Shown piece by piece: positions 8,136 through 16,395 of a DNA stretch of 64,000 bases. Numbering within the stretch: position 1 is the first letter of the stretch; the number at the start of each line of letters is the position of its first letter. Location: contig DIHK01000018.1 of the NCBI GenBank assembly GCA_002420115.1, forward strand, positions 124,001-188,000, in the 5' to 3' direction. The translations under genes and the position numbers were made by a program. The notes beneath the pieces were generated by a model. That model ran no database searches. It saw only the letters and a list, made by a program, of their open reading frames with translations, and was not told where the DNA came from. The DNA comes from Nitrospira sp. UBA5698 (GTDB lineage Bacteria; Nitrospirota; Nitrospiria; Nitrospirales; Nitrospiraceae).

Positions 8136-8555
8136 ATGAATGTTCGATATACCCTAGCGATCGTTATGGTACTCAGTGCCTTTGGCAACATCGGCGAGGT
8201 CAGAGCCGGCTATGATTCACCCCCTCCCGGCTCTAGCAGCTCGGGTGGTTGCGGCGTCGTATCGTTTTCCACGTTCATGCCGAAGCCTTACTCACAAGCA
8301 GACAACAATACAGAAGTCGCGCCGCAATCGGCATTTTCGTTTGTAGCATCCAAGGGGACGTTTCCCAAAACCATTACCGTGATGATCAAGGACGAAAACG
8401 TCCCCGTCACCGTAACGCCTCACTTCGATGGGTTTCTCGTCAGCGGCAAGATCCCCGCCTCGGCCAAAGACACCTTCATCAGAGTTGCAATTACGGCGAA
8501 AGGCCCCAATCTCTGTGAGCGCGGCGACGGATGGCTCTTGAAAGTAGGAAAATAA
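8136..8555 (+). CDS. Small exported protein of unknown function
   Basis: A 139-residue protein with a clear signal peptide (MNVRYTLAIVMVLSAFGNIG, cleavage near VRA-GY), a short Pro/Ser/Gly linker with a cysteine (PPPGSSSSGGCG), then a beta-rich domain (FSFVASKGTFPKTITVMIKD, VPVTVTPHFDGFLVSGKIP, IRVAITAKGPNLCERG). The two cysteines of the mature part may form a disulfide. GCGAGGTG precedes the ATG. The gene is divergent from the 7941 operon. I do not recognise the family. Confidence 0.6.
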   Translation: MNVRYTLAIVMVLSAFGNIGEVRAGYDSPPPGSSSSGGCGVVSFSTFMPKPYSQADNNTEVAPQSAFSFVASKGTFPKTITVMIKDENVPVTVTPHFDGFLVSGKIPASAKDTFIRVAITAKGPNLCERGDGWLLKVGK

Positions 8556-8629
8556 TCGAGGGCAGGATAGAAATGGCTCCGGTTGGTTGGCCGGTGTAGG
8601 CCATTCCTAACGTAGCACCTGGTAGATTG

Positions 8630-8660
8630 CTGACGACACGGCGGTGCGCCGTGTCGTCAG
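8630..8660. repeat. Perfect 14-bp inverted repeat (hairpin)
   Basis: CTGACGACACGGCG and CGCCGTGTCGTCAG separated by GTG. It follows the exported-protein gene by about 75 bases and could terminate it, but no T-run follows on either strand. A relic of a mobile or REP-like element is equally possible. The rest of the 339-base stretch 8556-8894 holds only the decayed gene end at 8709-8846. Confidence 0.6.
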
Positions 8661-8708
8661 AGCATCATCTCCGTAAACAGTCGAGCATCTTTCTTTATTC
8701 TCAGTTGA

Positions 8709-8846
8709 CCGCAAAGCAACCAACCCGCCAAGGCAAAGCAGTCGGCGTTTCCCGTCGAGCCAAGAGGAGCGAGGCCTCTGGTCGAGGGCCATGCGAAACA
8801 GAATTACGCGGTGCTCATTGTGATCGGGGTGGGTGCAGAAGACTGA
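8709..8846 (+). pseudogene. Decayed copy of the 3' end of the gene at 6519-7214
   Basis: Read from 8721, the frame gives QPAKAKQSAFPVEPRGA, then LVEGHAKQNYAVLIVIGV and GAED before a stop; the intact gene ends PANAKQTAFPVAPGGA, VEGCAKQDYAVLIVIGV, GVEN. DNA identity continues about 20 bases past both stop codons. Upstream of about 8709 the frame is closed by a stop and the similarity is lost, so only the last quarter of the gene survives. Three unrelated small genes lie between the two copies. Confidence 0.8.
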
Positions 8847-8894
8847 GGTGCGGTGGCGCACCGACAGCGTGGGCGTCCAGCTCATCCCAACCCT

Positions 8895-9632
8895 TTATTG
8901 TTTTTCTAAGTACAGTAAATTGTCGGATGGAGGTAAAAGAGGAAAGTACAGGGGAGGATGCTTCACCTGCTCCACAGTCAGATTCCTCTTGTCCTCATTA
9001 TTGCATCGTTGACACATGAGCTGAAGGTTCTCGATGTGCGTTTCTCCGCCACCTGAGACTGGGACTATATGATCGTAGGTGGCCTGATTGGAAGTCATGG
9101 TGATTCCACAGCCCGAGCACTTCCCTTCATATGCATCGAAGACAATCTTTTTCATCCATTCCGGTGGTCTTCTTCCGTTGCCTCTATTGAGACTATAGAA
9201 CGACGAGATGGATATGGTCTTCAAGTAGAACCCTTCTCCGCCTCTAATATTTAGTCCAATGACACTTCCGCATTGATAACACCCAGGCCCTCGCCATGTC
9301 CCATTCCGTAATGCCTTAGAAGCCTCGCGCACTTTCTTTTTCGGTATGCCCATCTCCAGATAGTTTTGGCGCCAGTCTTCTGAAAACACGTGTGGTAACT
9401 GAGGAAAGGCAGTCTCATACCACCGGCATTTGGAGTGCCTGCAGGCCTGACAGAGCGGAACCAGCACATCAATTTCAACGAAGACCATCGAGCCGTAGCG
9501 GCTTCTTATCTGTTTGATGAGCACAGCCGCCTGAAGATCTGACGCAGCTCTGATTTTCTGAGCGTTCATCAAACCTTCCCTAGCAATGTCCTGAACAACA
9601 CTCTCAAGGTTAGGCCATGATTGTTCTTTCAT
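8895..9632 (-). CDS. HNH endonuclease domain protein
   Basis: A 245-residue protein with a C-terminal HNH nuclease domain: CSGCG (residues about 174-178), the metal and catalytic segment YDHIVPVSGGG, then ENLQLMCQRCNNEDKRN. Two further CxxC-type knuckles upstream (CQACRHSKCRWY near 80 and CYQCG near 122) suggest additional zinc sites, perhaps for DNA recognition. Composition is more AT-rich than the neighbours and there is no partner gene, so it looks like an acquired stand-alone gene: restriction-like, homing or defence function cannot be separated from sequence. Confidence 0.8.
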   Translation of the reverse strand: MKEQSWPNLESVVQDIAREGLMNAQKIRAASDLQAAVLIKQIRSRYGSMVFVEIDVLVPLCQACRHSKCRWYETAFPQLPHVFSEDWRQNYLEMGIPKKKVREASKALRNGTWRGPGCYQCGSVIGLNIRGGEGFYLKTISISSFYSLNRGNGRRPPEWMKKIVFDAYEGKCSGCGITMTSNQATYDHIVPVSGGGETHIENLQLMCQRCNNEDKRNLTVEQVKHPPLYFPLLPPSDNLLYLEKQ

Positions 9633-9881
9633 CTAAGCCGCCTCTACCAATTGGTCCTTGGTGTTTAAATCCTCTCCAGTCCTTCACTCAGGGCCTTTTT
9701 AAAAATGATTCCTTGTGTTGAAACTGTCCAGACATATCCCCTGCTGAATGCCCTATTGGCATCTCCGCAATGTCGATCGAAACACCAGCACAGAGGAAAG
9801 TAAGGAGCGTCGGACACTATCTTTCCCGATTAACCTTTTGGCATCGAGCTCACCGCGATGGAAATGCTGAGATACCCTCCC

Positions 9882-11069
9882 CTACAACACCTGCACAATA
9901 AAACACTTCAGATACCGCGTCTCCGGCATGCTGGCCAGGATAGGATGGTCGGCACTCTGCCCACGTTGTTCGATGAGTCGAATGTCCCGTTTGGCGTCAC
10001 GCGCGGCGAGGCGGATACTCTTCCACAGATCTGCTTCAGAAACGGGATGAGAGCATGAACTCGTTACCAGAAACCCTTCCGGCTTCAGCAGCTTCAAGCC
10101 CAAGAGATTAACATCCTTATACCCGGTTAAGGCACCAGCGAGGGCCTGTTGGCTGCGTGCGAAGGCTGGTGGATCCAGCATCACCAGATCATACTTTCGG
10201 CCAGCCTTCACCAGCTTGCGCATCTCCTCGAACGCATCAGCCTGTCGATAGATGCAACGAGCCTCCACTTTGTTCATCGTGGCGTGCATGTTGGCCATGG
10301 CTAGTGTGTCTAAACTGACATCGAGTCCTTCCACTGATACGGCTCCTGCCAACGCGGCATGGATCCCGAAGGCGCCAGTATGACAAAAGACTTCCAACAC
10401 TTCGGCTCCTGCCGCAAGCTTGGCCGCCGCCAACCGATTCTCCCGTTGATCGCAAAACCAACCGGTCTTCTGCCCCTTCTCCACATCGACGAGAAACTTG
10501 GCGGCCCCTTCCTGAATCTCGACTTGAGTCGGGCCACTGCCTCGAAGAAATCCTCGTTCAAGCGGTAATCCTTCAAGTTGTCGACTCTTGGCCTCGTTCC
10601 TCAGATAGACCCTCGTCAGATTCAATTCTTTCGTCAGTACATCAGCGATGAGTTCCTTCCGGCTATCCATACCGAACGAGAGGCACTGCATGACCAACAG
10701 CTGATCATACCGATCCACGATCAATCCCGGCAGTCGATCACCCTCAGCATAAATCAGTCGATAGGCATTAGACTGCGTGACGACTCGTTGCCGGAGTCGA
10801 ATCGCCTGCTGAATTCTTCCTCGCCAAAAGGCCTCGTCGATGAGCTCATCCTCAAATGTCAGAAGACGGACGCGGATTTTGGACGCAGGATTATAGAGAC
10901 CGCGTCCATAGAACTTCCCGTCGGTGGTCAGCACATCAACCAGATCCCCAGCAGCTGCCTGACCCACGAGCGGTCCAACATGCCCAGCAAAGAGCCAGAG
11001 AGGCCGCTCCTCCGGGACGCGGAGTGACGTGAGTCGGACGTGAGCGGTCGGTGTCGTAACGTTTCCCAT
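9882..11069 (-). CDS. rlmI: Class I rRNA large-subunit methyltransferase, RlmI family
   Basis: A 395-residue protein with an N-terminal PUA domain (LFAGHVG, GDLVDVLTTDGKFYGRGLYNP) and a Rossmann methyltransferase domain. SAM site EVLEVFCHTGAFGIHAAL (about 215-235) and catalytic-type motif DLVMLDPPAFARS (about 285-297), followed by TSSCSHPVSEADL with the second cysteine. This matches RlmI (YccW), which methylates C1962 of 23S rRNA at C5. Length equals the E. coli protein (396). The gene is monocistronic. Confidence 0.88.
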   Translation of the reverse strand: MGNVTTPTAHVRLTSLRVPEERPLWLFAGHVGPLVGQAAAGDLVDVLTTDGKFYGRGLYNPASKIRVRLLTFEDELIDEAFWRGRIQQAIRLRQRVVTQSNAYRLIYAEGDRLPGLIVDRYDQLLVMQCLSFGMDSRKELIADVLTKELNLTRVYLRNEAKSRQLEGLPLERGFLRGSGPTQVEIQEGAAKFLVDVEKGQKTGWFCDQRENRLAAAKLAAGAEVLEVFCHTGAFGIHAALAGAVSVEGLDVSLDTLAMANMHATMNKVEARCIYRQADAFEEMRKLVKAGRKYDLVMLDPPAFARSQQALAGALTGYKDVNLLGLKLLKPEGFLVTSSCSHPVSEADLWKSIRLAARDAKRDIRLIEQRGQSADHPILASMPETRYLKCFIVQVL

Positions 11070-11206
11070 AGCTATTGTTGCCTCTCAGCTGGTAAGTGGG
11101 TGGACACAGGGTGATCATAAGACATCGCGTGTCGTCTGGTAGTTCTTGACGAACCGACATCAGTATGTTTTCTTGAAGTATTCAACTCTCTACTGAAAGC
11201 GACTTC

Positions 11207-12868
11207 ATGGGTCACAAACCAACGATTGGATCAGCCGTCTTAGACCGCTTACATCATCTCGGAGTCCGCCATATCTTCGGCATTCCCGGCGACTATGTGC
11301 TTTCGCTCTATCAGTTGATCGAAGCCTCGCCCATCAAACACGTCGGAACCACACGAGAAGACTGCGCCGGCTTTGCAGCAGACGCGTACGCCCGTATCAA
11401 CGGGATCGGAGCGGTCTGCGTCACCTATTGCGTCGGCGGTCTCAACACCGTCAATGCCATTGCCTGCGCCTATGCTGAACGGTCGCCAGTGGTGCTCCTC
11501 ACCGGCTCGCCCGGTTTGTCCGAACGCACTCGCACGCCCTATCTGCATCATATGGTCCGCGACTTCGGAACGCAACGAGAGGTCTTTGAGCGAATGACCG
11601 TTGCTGCGGTCACGCTCGACGATCCCTTGACCGCCGAACGTGAAATGGACCGGGCCTTTGCCGCCCTCCTGCGCTACCGCCGCCCCATCTATATCGAGAT
11701 TCCCAGAGACATGGTCCACTGTCCGCTCACCGGCGGCATGAGACCGATGTGTATTGAGGATACACCAAGCGACCCCGCCGCGTTGGAAGAAGCCCTCAGT
11801 GAAGTACGGATCATGTTGGCGTCGGCCAAACGCCCAGCCATGCTCGTGGGGGCAGAAGTCGGTCGGTTCGGGCTTCAGGATGATCTCACCCGACTCGTTG
11901 AGCAACTCAATATTCCTATCGCCTCAACGCTGCTCGGGAAATCAATCATTCGCGAAGACCATCCGCTCTATGTCGGCGTGTATGGCGGGCTGATTGCTCG
12001 AGAAGATGTCCAGCAGTTTATTAACGATTCCGACTGCTTGCTGATCCTGGGATCCATCCTATCCGACGTAGAAGATCTGGATGCGACATCCCCATTGTTA
12101 TCCGAAGGCCGAACCATCCATGCGACTGCTGATCGAGTCGCCATCAAACACCATCGGTATGACTCCATCAAGTTCCAGGATTTCGTTCAAGGGCTGGTGC
12201 GATCGCCACTCCCTTCTTTTTCACGCTCCCAACGGACACTCCCAGTCAGAACCGTACCAGTACCAACGGCGCCGGATCTGGATGCCCCAGTGACGTTGGA
12301 AGGGCTCTTCCGGCATCTGGATACTGTACTCACCGAGAAGACCGTTGTGATCGCGGACGTGGGGGAATCGCTCTTTGCTGCGGCAGACCTGCATGTCCGC
12401 CATCGATTTGAGTTCCTGTCACCGGCCTACTACACATCGATGGGGTTCGCCGTCCCGGCGGCATTAGGCGCCTCGTTTGCCGACCCCAGCCTACGACCGA
12501 TCGTGCTCGTGGGAGATGGCGCCTTCCAAATGACCGGAACGGAGCTAGCCAGTTGTGTCCGCTACGGGCAATCCCCGATTGTGATCCTTTTGAATAACCG
12601 TGGCTATTCGACGGAGCGAGAGATTTTGGAAGGCCCCTTTAACGACGTGCACGAATGGCAATACGACAAGATCTGCGATCTGATCGGAGGCGGGAACGGT
12701 GTACGCGTGAGTACCCAGCGGGAGTTCCAGCAACACCTCTCCGCTGCGTTTGCCGACCAAGATCACCTATATGTGCTCAACATCCTGCTCAGCCCCAATG
12801 ACCGCTCCCCAGGTATGGTCCGCTTGGCTCGGCGCCTGGGAAAGAAGCTGTCTACCGATAAACCATAG
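11207..12868 (+). CDS. Thiamine-diphosphate-dependent alpha-keto acid decarboxylase
   Basis: A 553-residue ThDP enzyme of the pyruvate/indolepyruvate decarboxylase class, converting a 2-keto acid to an aldehyde plus CO2. The ThDP-activating glutamate is E51 in TREDCAGFAADAYAR, the decarboxylase-specific histidine pair is H114-H115 in PYLHHMV, the ThDP/Mg motif is GDGAFQMTGTELASC (about 434) to LLNNRGYS, and the second active-site glutamate is in STEREILEGPFND. These residues distinguish it from acetolactate synthase. Substrate could be pyruvate, phenylpyruvate or indolepyruvate. It lies upstream of the glycosyltransferase operon, separated by 248 bases with their own promoter, so a shared role is doubtful. 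Confidence 0.85.
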   Translation: MGHKPTIGSAVLDRLHHLGVRHIFGIPGDYVLSLYQLIEASPIKHVGTTREDCAGFAADAYARINGIGAVCVTYCVGGLNTVNAIACAYAERSPVVLLTGSPGLSERTRTPYLHHMVRDFGTQREVFERMTVAAVTLDDPLTAEREMDRAFAALLRYRRPIYIEIPRDMVHCPLTGGMRPMCIEDTPSDPAALEEALSEVRIMLASAKRPAMLVGAEVGRFGLQDDLTRLVEQLNIPIASTLLGKSIIREDHPLYVGVYGGLIAREDVQQFINDSDCLLILGSILSDVEDLDATSPLLSEGRTIHATADRVAIKHHRYDSIKFQDFVQGLVRSPLPSFSRSQRTLPVRTVPVPTAPDLDAPVTLEGLFRHLDTVLTEKTVVIADVGESLFAAADLHVRHRFEFLSPAYYTSMGFAVPAALGASFADPSLRPIVLVGDGAFQMTGTELASCVRYGQSPIVILLNNRGYSTEREILEGPFNDVHEWQYDKICDLIGGGNGVRVSTQREFQQHLSAAFADQDHLYVLNILLSPNDRSPGMVRLARRLGKKLSTDKP

Positions 12869-12984
12869 GGAAAACCATCCATCCTGTCTGCTTTCTCCTA
12901 CACCCCTGATTGATTTTAGAGAGAATCACCCTCCGATTTCGCTAGAAACCGCCTACAGACTCATTTTCCCACTAAAGTCAGTAG

Positions 12985-13000
12985 TGGCACGCCCCCTGCA
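12985..13000 (+). promoter_or_regulatory. Sigma-54 (-24/-12) promoter of the glycoside operon
   Basis: TGGCACGCCCCCTGCA fits the RpoN consensus TGGCACG-N4-TTGCA with exactly 10 bases between GG and GC and one mismatch (C for T at the -12 element). Transcription would start near 13011, giving a leader of about 106 bases before gpgS. An imperfect activator-like palindrome TGATT-N8-AATCA is at 12911-12928. The spacing and near-perfect fit support a real promoter. Confidence 0.65.
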
Positions 13001-13116
13001 TTTTTGTTCATTTGCTTTATGACCGAGCGGTTGGGCAGAATACTCATTCACTTGCCTCACCGCCTTTACGCTGGATCAGCGTTCAGTAATAATCGAAGAC
13101 CGGCCGAGAGGGTACT

Positions 13117-14361
13117 GTGTCAGATTTTTATCAAAATGGCGTCGTCACTGTCCTGCACAGGCTTGGCCAACCCAACACCGAGCAACTTGAGCAGGAACTG
13201 GAGCGATATGCCAAAACGACGCCGATCGCGCTGGTCCTCCCGTCGCTCTATGCAGAGCTTGAACGACCGGCCCTCAAACGTATCGTCGACATCTTGAGCG
13301 AGGTGCGCTACATCAATGAAATTGTCATCTCGTTGGATCACGCCTCCGCCTTGGAATTCAGGCTGGCCAAGCAATTCTTTTCCCAACTCCCTCAACGAGT
13401 CCGCGTCATCTGGAACGACGGCGCTCGCATCCAAGCGATCCTGAATGTACTGGTCTCGCACGAGATCGATATTGGACATCAGGGCAAGGGGCGCGGGTGT
13501 TGGACGGCCTACGGCTATGTTCTGGCTCGTGGCCAAAGCCAGGTCATCGCGCTCCATGACTGCGACATTGTGAGTTACGATCGCCAGTATCTGGCTCGCC
13601 TCTGCTATCCCATCGCCAATCCGAACCTTGCCTACGAATTTTGTAAAGGCTACTACAGCCGTGTGACGGACCGGATGCATGGGCGTGTGACACGTCTCTT
13701 CATCACGCCGCTGATCCGCAGTCTGCAAATGCTGGTCGGGCCGCATTCCCTCCTCTCATTTCTGGACAGTTTTCGCTACCCGCTGGCCGGTGAGTTTGCG
13801 ATGGTGCGAGATTTGGCCTGGATCAATCGTATTCCAGGCGATTGGGGACTCGAGATCGGGATGTTGGCCGAGGTCTACCGGAATTGCGCGCTGCGACGGA
13901 TCTGCCAAGCCGATATCGCCGATGCTTATGAGCATAAGCATCAAACCCTCTCCACTCACAATCCTGACGCCGGTTTGTTGAAAATGTGCGTGGATATCAC
14001 GAAATCGCTGTTCCGCAATCTGGCAAGCGAAGGGTTGGTTCTCTCTGAAAGTACACTCAAAACCTTGCGCGCAACATACCTGCAGGCCGCGCAGGAAGCC
14101 ATCAGCCGATACGAAAATGATGCGGCGATCAACAGTCTGCGGTTCGACCGCCACGAAGAACGACGTGCGGTCGAGGTGTTTCTCCGAGGGATGACGCTCG
14201 CGACTGACAGCTTTCTTGAAGACCCTCTCGGTGTCCCCATGATTTCGAACTGGAGCCGCGTGACCCACGCCGTCCCCGACATTTTCCATCGGCTCATGGA
14301 TGCGGTCGAGCAAGACCATGCCTGGGATCCTGCAGCGGAAACACGGCAGCCTGTCTCATGA
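13117..14361 (+). CDS. gpgS: Glucosyl-3-phosphoglycerate synthase-like glycosyltransferase (GT81 type)
   Basis: A 414-residue cytoplasmic GT-A glycosyltransferase. The family-specific pattern is present in order: GKGRGCWTAYG, DXD-type metal site DCDIVSY (about 147), FCKGYYSRVTDRMHGRVTRL, YPLAGEFAM and GDWGLEIGMLAEVYR. In characterised GpgS enzymes the same blocks bind NDP-glucose and 3-phosphoglycerate to make glucosyl-3-phosphoglycerate, precursor of the compatible solute glucosylglycerate. The GTG start has AGAGGG five bases upstream. First gene of a four-gene operon with ATGA overlaps; the phosphatase expected for this pathway is the last gene. The sugar donor remains an inference. Confidence 0.8.
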   Translation: MSDFYQNGVVTVLHRLGQPNTEQLEQELERYAKTTPIALVLPSLYAELERPALKRIVDILSEVRYINEIVISLDHASALEFRLAKQFFSQLPQRVRVIWNDGARIQAILNVLVSHEIDIGHQGKGRGCWTAYGYVLARGQSQVIALHDCDIVSYDRQYLARLCYPIANPNLAYEFCKGYYSRVTDRMHGRVTRLFITPLIRSLQMLVGPHSLLSFLDSFRYPLAGEFAMVRDLAWINRIPGDWGLEIGMLAEVYRNCALRRICQADIADAYEHKHQTLSTHNPDAGLLKMCVDITKSLFRNLASEGLVLSESTLKTLRATYLQAAQEAISRYENDAAINSLRFDRHEERRAVEVFLRGMTLATDSFLEDPLGVPMISNWSRVTHAVPDIFHRLMDAVEQDHAWDPAAETRQPVS

Positions 14362-15686
14362 TCAACAACGGCCTGATTCCACTCACTGCTGAAACAGAAG
14401 ATCTGCTGGATGCGGTCAACCATGCCGACATTCTGGTCGGCATTCCCAGCTTCAACAATGCGAAAACGATCGGCCATGTCGTTCGTGCGGTCGGCGCAGG
14501 CCTGGCCAAATATTTCCATGGGTATCGCGCCGTCCTGGTGAACTCAGACGGGGGCTCCACCGATGAAACGCCGGCCATTGTCGCCCATACCATGGTTGAT
14601 CTCGAACCGCTCTTTATCAGCGATCGGCAGAGTACGCTGCACCGAATCGTAACCCCGTATCATGGAATCCCCGGCAAGGGAAGCGCATTCCGCACCATTT
14701 TCGAGATCGCCCGACGGCTGAAAGTGAAAGCCTGTGCCGTGGTTGATTCGGATGTACGGAGCATCACGCCTGAGTGGATGGAGCTGCTCCTTCGCCCCAT
14801 CATCAAGGAAGGATACGATTACGTGGCGCCCTATTATCGACGCCACAAGTACGACGGCACCATCACGAACAGTATCGCCTATCCCTTGACTCGCGCCCTC
14901 TACGGTCAAGAGGTTCGTCAGCCGATCGGAGGCGATTTCGGATTCACCGGAGAACTCGCCCAGCACTATCTTGAAAAGCACGTGTGGGAGTCGGATGTCG
15001 CGCGGTTTGGCATCGACATTTGGATGACGACTGAAGCCATCACGAACGGCGCCAAGGTCTGCCAGAGTTTTCTTGGTGCCAAGATTCATGACCCGAAAGA
15101 CCCGGCCGCAGACCTTTCCTCCATGTTGCGACAGGTCGTAGGAGCCTTGTTCGCCCTGATGGAAGCGCATGCCCAGACCTGGCTCTCTGTGACCGAATCG
15201 CGAAAAGTACCGCTCTTCGGCTTCCAATATGAAGTGGGCGTCGAGCCCGTAAATGTGAACGTCGAACGGATGATCGATTTATTTCATCTCGGTCTGACCG
15301 ATTTGCACGACATTTGGGTGCGCATACTCTCCGAAGACGTCCTCGAACAACTGTCTCGACTTCGGGAGGTCCCTGCACGAGATTTCCGTATTCCCGATTC
15401 CTTGTGGGCACACATCATTTACGACGCCGCACTGGCACACCATCGCAATGTGCTGCCGCAAGAGCATCTCCTCAAGGCCTTGACTCCGCTCTATTTAGGG
15501 AAGACCGCTTCGTTCGTGCTGGATAGTCAGGGATTGACGACTGCTGAAGCCGAACACCTGATTGAAACACTCTGCCGAACGTTTGAAAAAGAGAAAGAGT
15601 ATCTTGTGACTCGTTGGCCTCAGTCCCATGCTTCGAGGGATGTCGTCAGCACCTCCCCCGCAAGGTCTGAAAGGAGCCAGCCATGA
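14358..15686 (+). CDS. GT-A glycosyltransferase, GT2/mannosylglycerate-synthase-like
   Basis: A 442-residue protein whose ATG overlaps the stop of gpgS by four bases. It has the nucleotide-sugar fold start DILVGIPSFNNAKTIGHVV, SDGGSTDE, the loop PGKGSAF, metal site VDSDVRSITPEWM (about 135), RQPIGGDFGFTGE and RFGIDIWMTTEA, a series of blocks shared with mannosylglycerate synthase and GpgS-type enzymes. A helical C-terminal region of about 150 residues follows. Next to GpgS and an MPGP-like phosphatase, the best guess is a second sugar transfer onto glucosyl-phosphoglycerate or glucosylglycerate, as in mannosylglucosylglycerate synthesis of Petrotoga; that assignment is inference. Confidence 0.78.
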   Translation: MINNGLIPLTAETEDLLDAVNHADILVGIPSFNNAKTIGHVVRAVGAGLAKYFHGYRAVLVNSDGGSTDETPAIVAHTMVDLEPLFISDRQSTLHRIVTPYHGIPGKGSAFRTIFEIARRLKVKACAVVDSDVRSITPEWMELLLRPIIKEGYDYVAPYYRRHKYDGTITNSIAYPLTRALYGQEVRQPIGGDFGFTGELAQHYLEKHVWESDVARFGIDIWMTTEAITNGAKVCQSFLGAKIHDPKDPAADLSSMLRQVVGALFALMEAHAQTWLSVTESRKVPLFGFQYEVGVEPVNVNVERMIDLFHLGLTDLHDIWVRILSEDVLEQLSRLREVPARDFRIPDSLWAHIIYDAALAHHRNVLPQEHLLKALTPLYLGKTASFVLDSQGLTTAEAEHLIETLCRTFEKEKEYLVTRWPQSHASRDVVSTSPARSERSQP

Positions 15687-16390
15687 CATCGACCTGGGAA
15701 CAGACGTTACTCGGACCCGTCACCGCACTCGGCGAACATGTGCTTGCGATTCTTCCAAAAGTTCTGGCCATGATGATCCTCCTGCTGGTCGGTCTGGTCG
15801 TGGCGTGGGGAGCCGGTCATTTTACGGAACGGCTACTCCGGATGATCGGCCTGGATCGACTGTGCGATCGGATCGGGATCGCCGCAGCCCTTCTTAGGGG
15901 AGGCATCAAGAGTGACCCCTCCTACATCATCGGCCGAATCACCTACTGGCTGATCATCATGTTCTCCACCACCGCCTCGCTGGGCGCGCTGAATGTGGCC
16001 CCGATCAACGAAGCCGCCCATTCCCTGTTATCCTACATTCCGCACTTGGTCACGGCCGCCGTCATCGGCATCATCGGTTATCTTGTCTCCAATTTCGTGT
16101 CGCAGGCCGTCCTGATCGCCGCCGTCAATGCGGGGTTGCCGCCGGCTCGCTGGATTGCCGCCGGCACACGTTGGGGCATTCAACTTCTGACGGTCGCCAT
16201 GGCGCTCGAACAGCTCGGCATCGCCCAGCACATCGTGGTGGTTGGATTCGGGATTACCTGGGGCGGCTTAGTCCTGGCCGCAGCACTTGCCCTGGGATTG
16301 GGAGGAAAGGATCTCGCCAAAGATTTCTTGGAGCGACGTCTCATCGGACATTCCCGTTCACAGGTCAACGAGGACTTACGACACCTATAA
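15683..16390 (+). CDS. Channel-like membrane protein, CmpX / conserved-TM-helix family (MscS related)
   Basis: A 235-residue integral membrane protein with four or five helices: about 20-45 (ILPKVLAMMILLLVGLVVAW), 85-105, 118-140 (LVTAAVIGIIGYLVSNFV) and 185-215 (IVVVGFGITWGGLVLAAALA). The tail GLGGKDLAKDFLERRL resembles the pore-helix exit of MscS (GLGxxDxxxNxxxG) but the cytoplasmic beta domain is absent. It belongs with the CmpX-type proteins built from conserved TM-helix repeats. AAGGAG precedes the ATG, which overlaps the upstream stop. Its place inside an osmolyte-type operon suggests a role in osmotic response or solute release. Confidence 0.8.
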   Translation: MTSTWEQTLLGPVTALGEHVLAILPKVLAMMILLLVGLVVAWGAGHFTERLLRMIGLDRLCDRIGIAAALLRGGIKSDPSYIIGRITYWLIIMFSTTASLGALNVAPINEAAHSLLSYIPHLVTAAVIGIIGYLVSNFVSQAVLIAAVNAGLPPARWIAAGTRWGIQLLTVAMALEQLGIAQHIVVVGFGITWGGLVLAAALALGLGGKDLAKDFLERRLIGHSRSQVNEDLRHL

Positions 16391-16395
16391 CCGCT

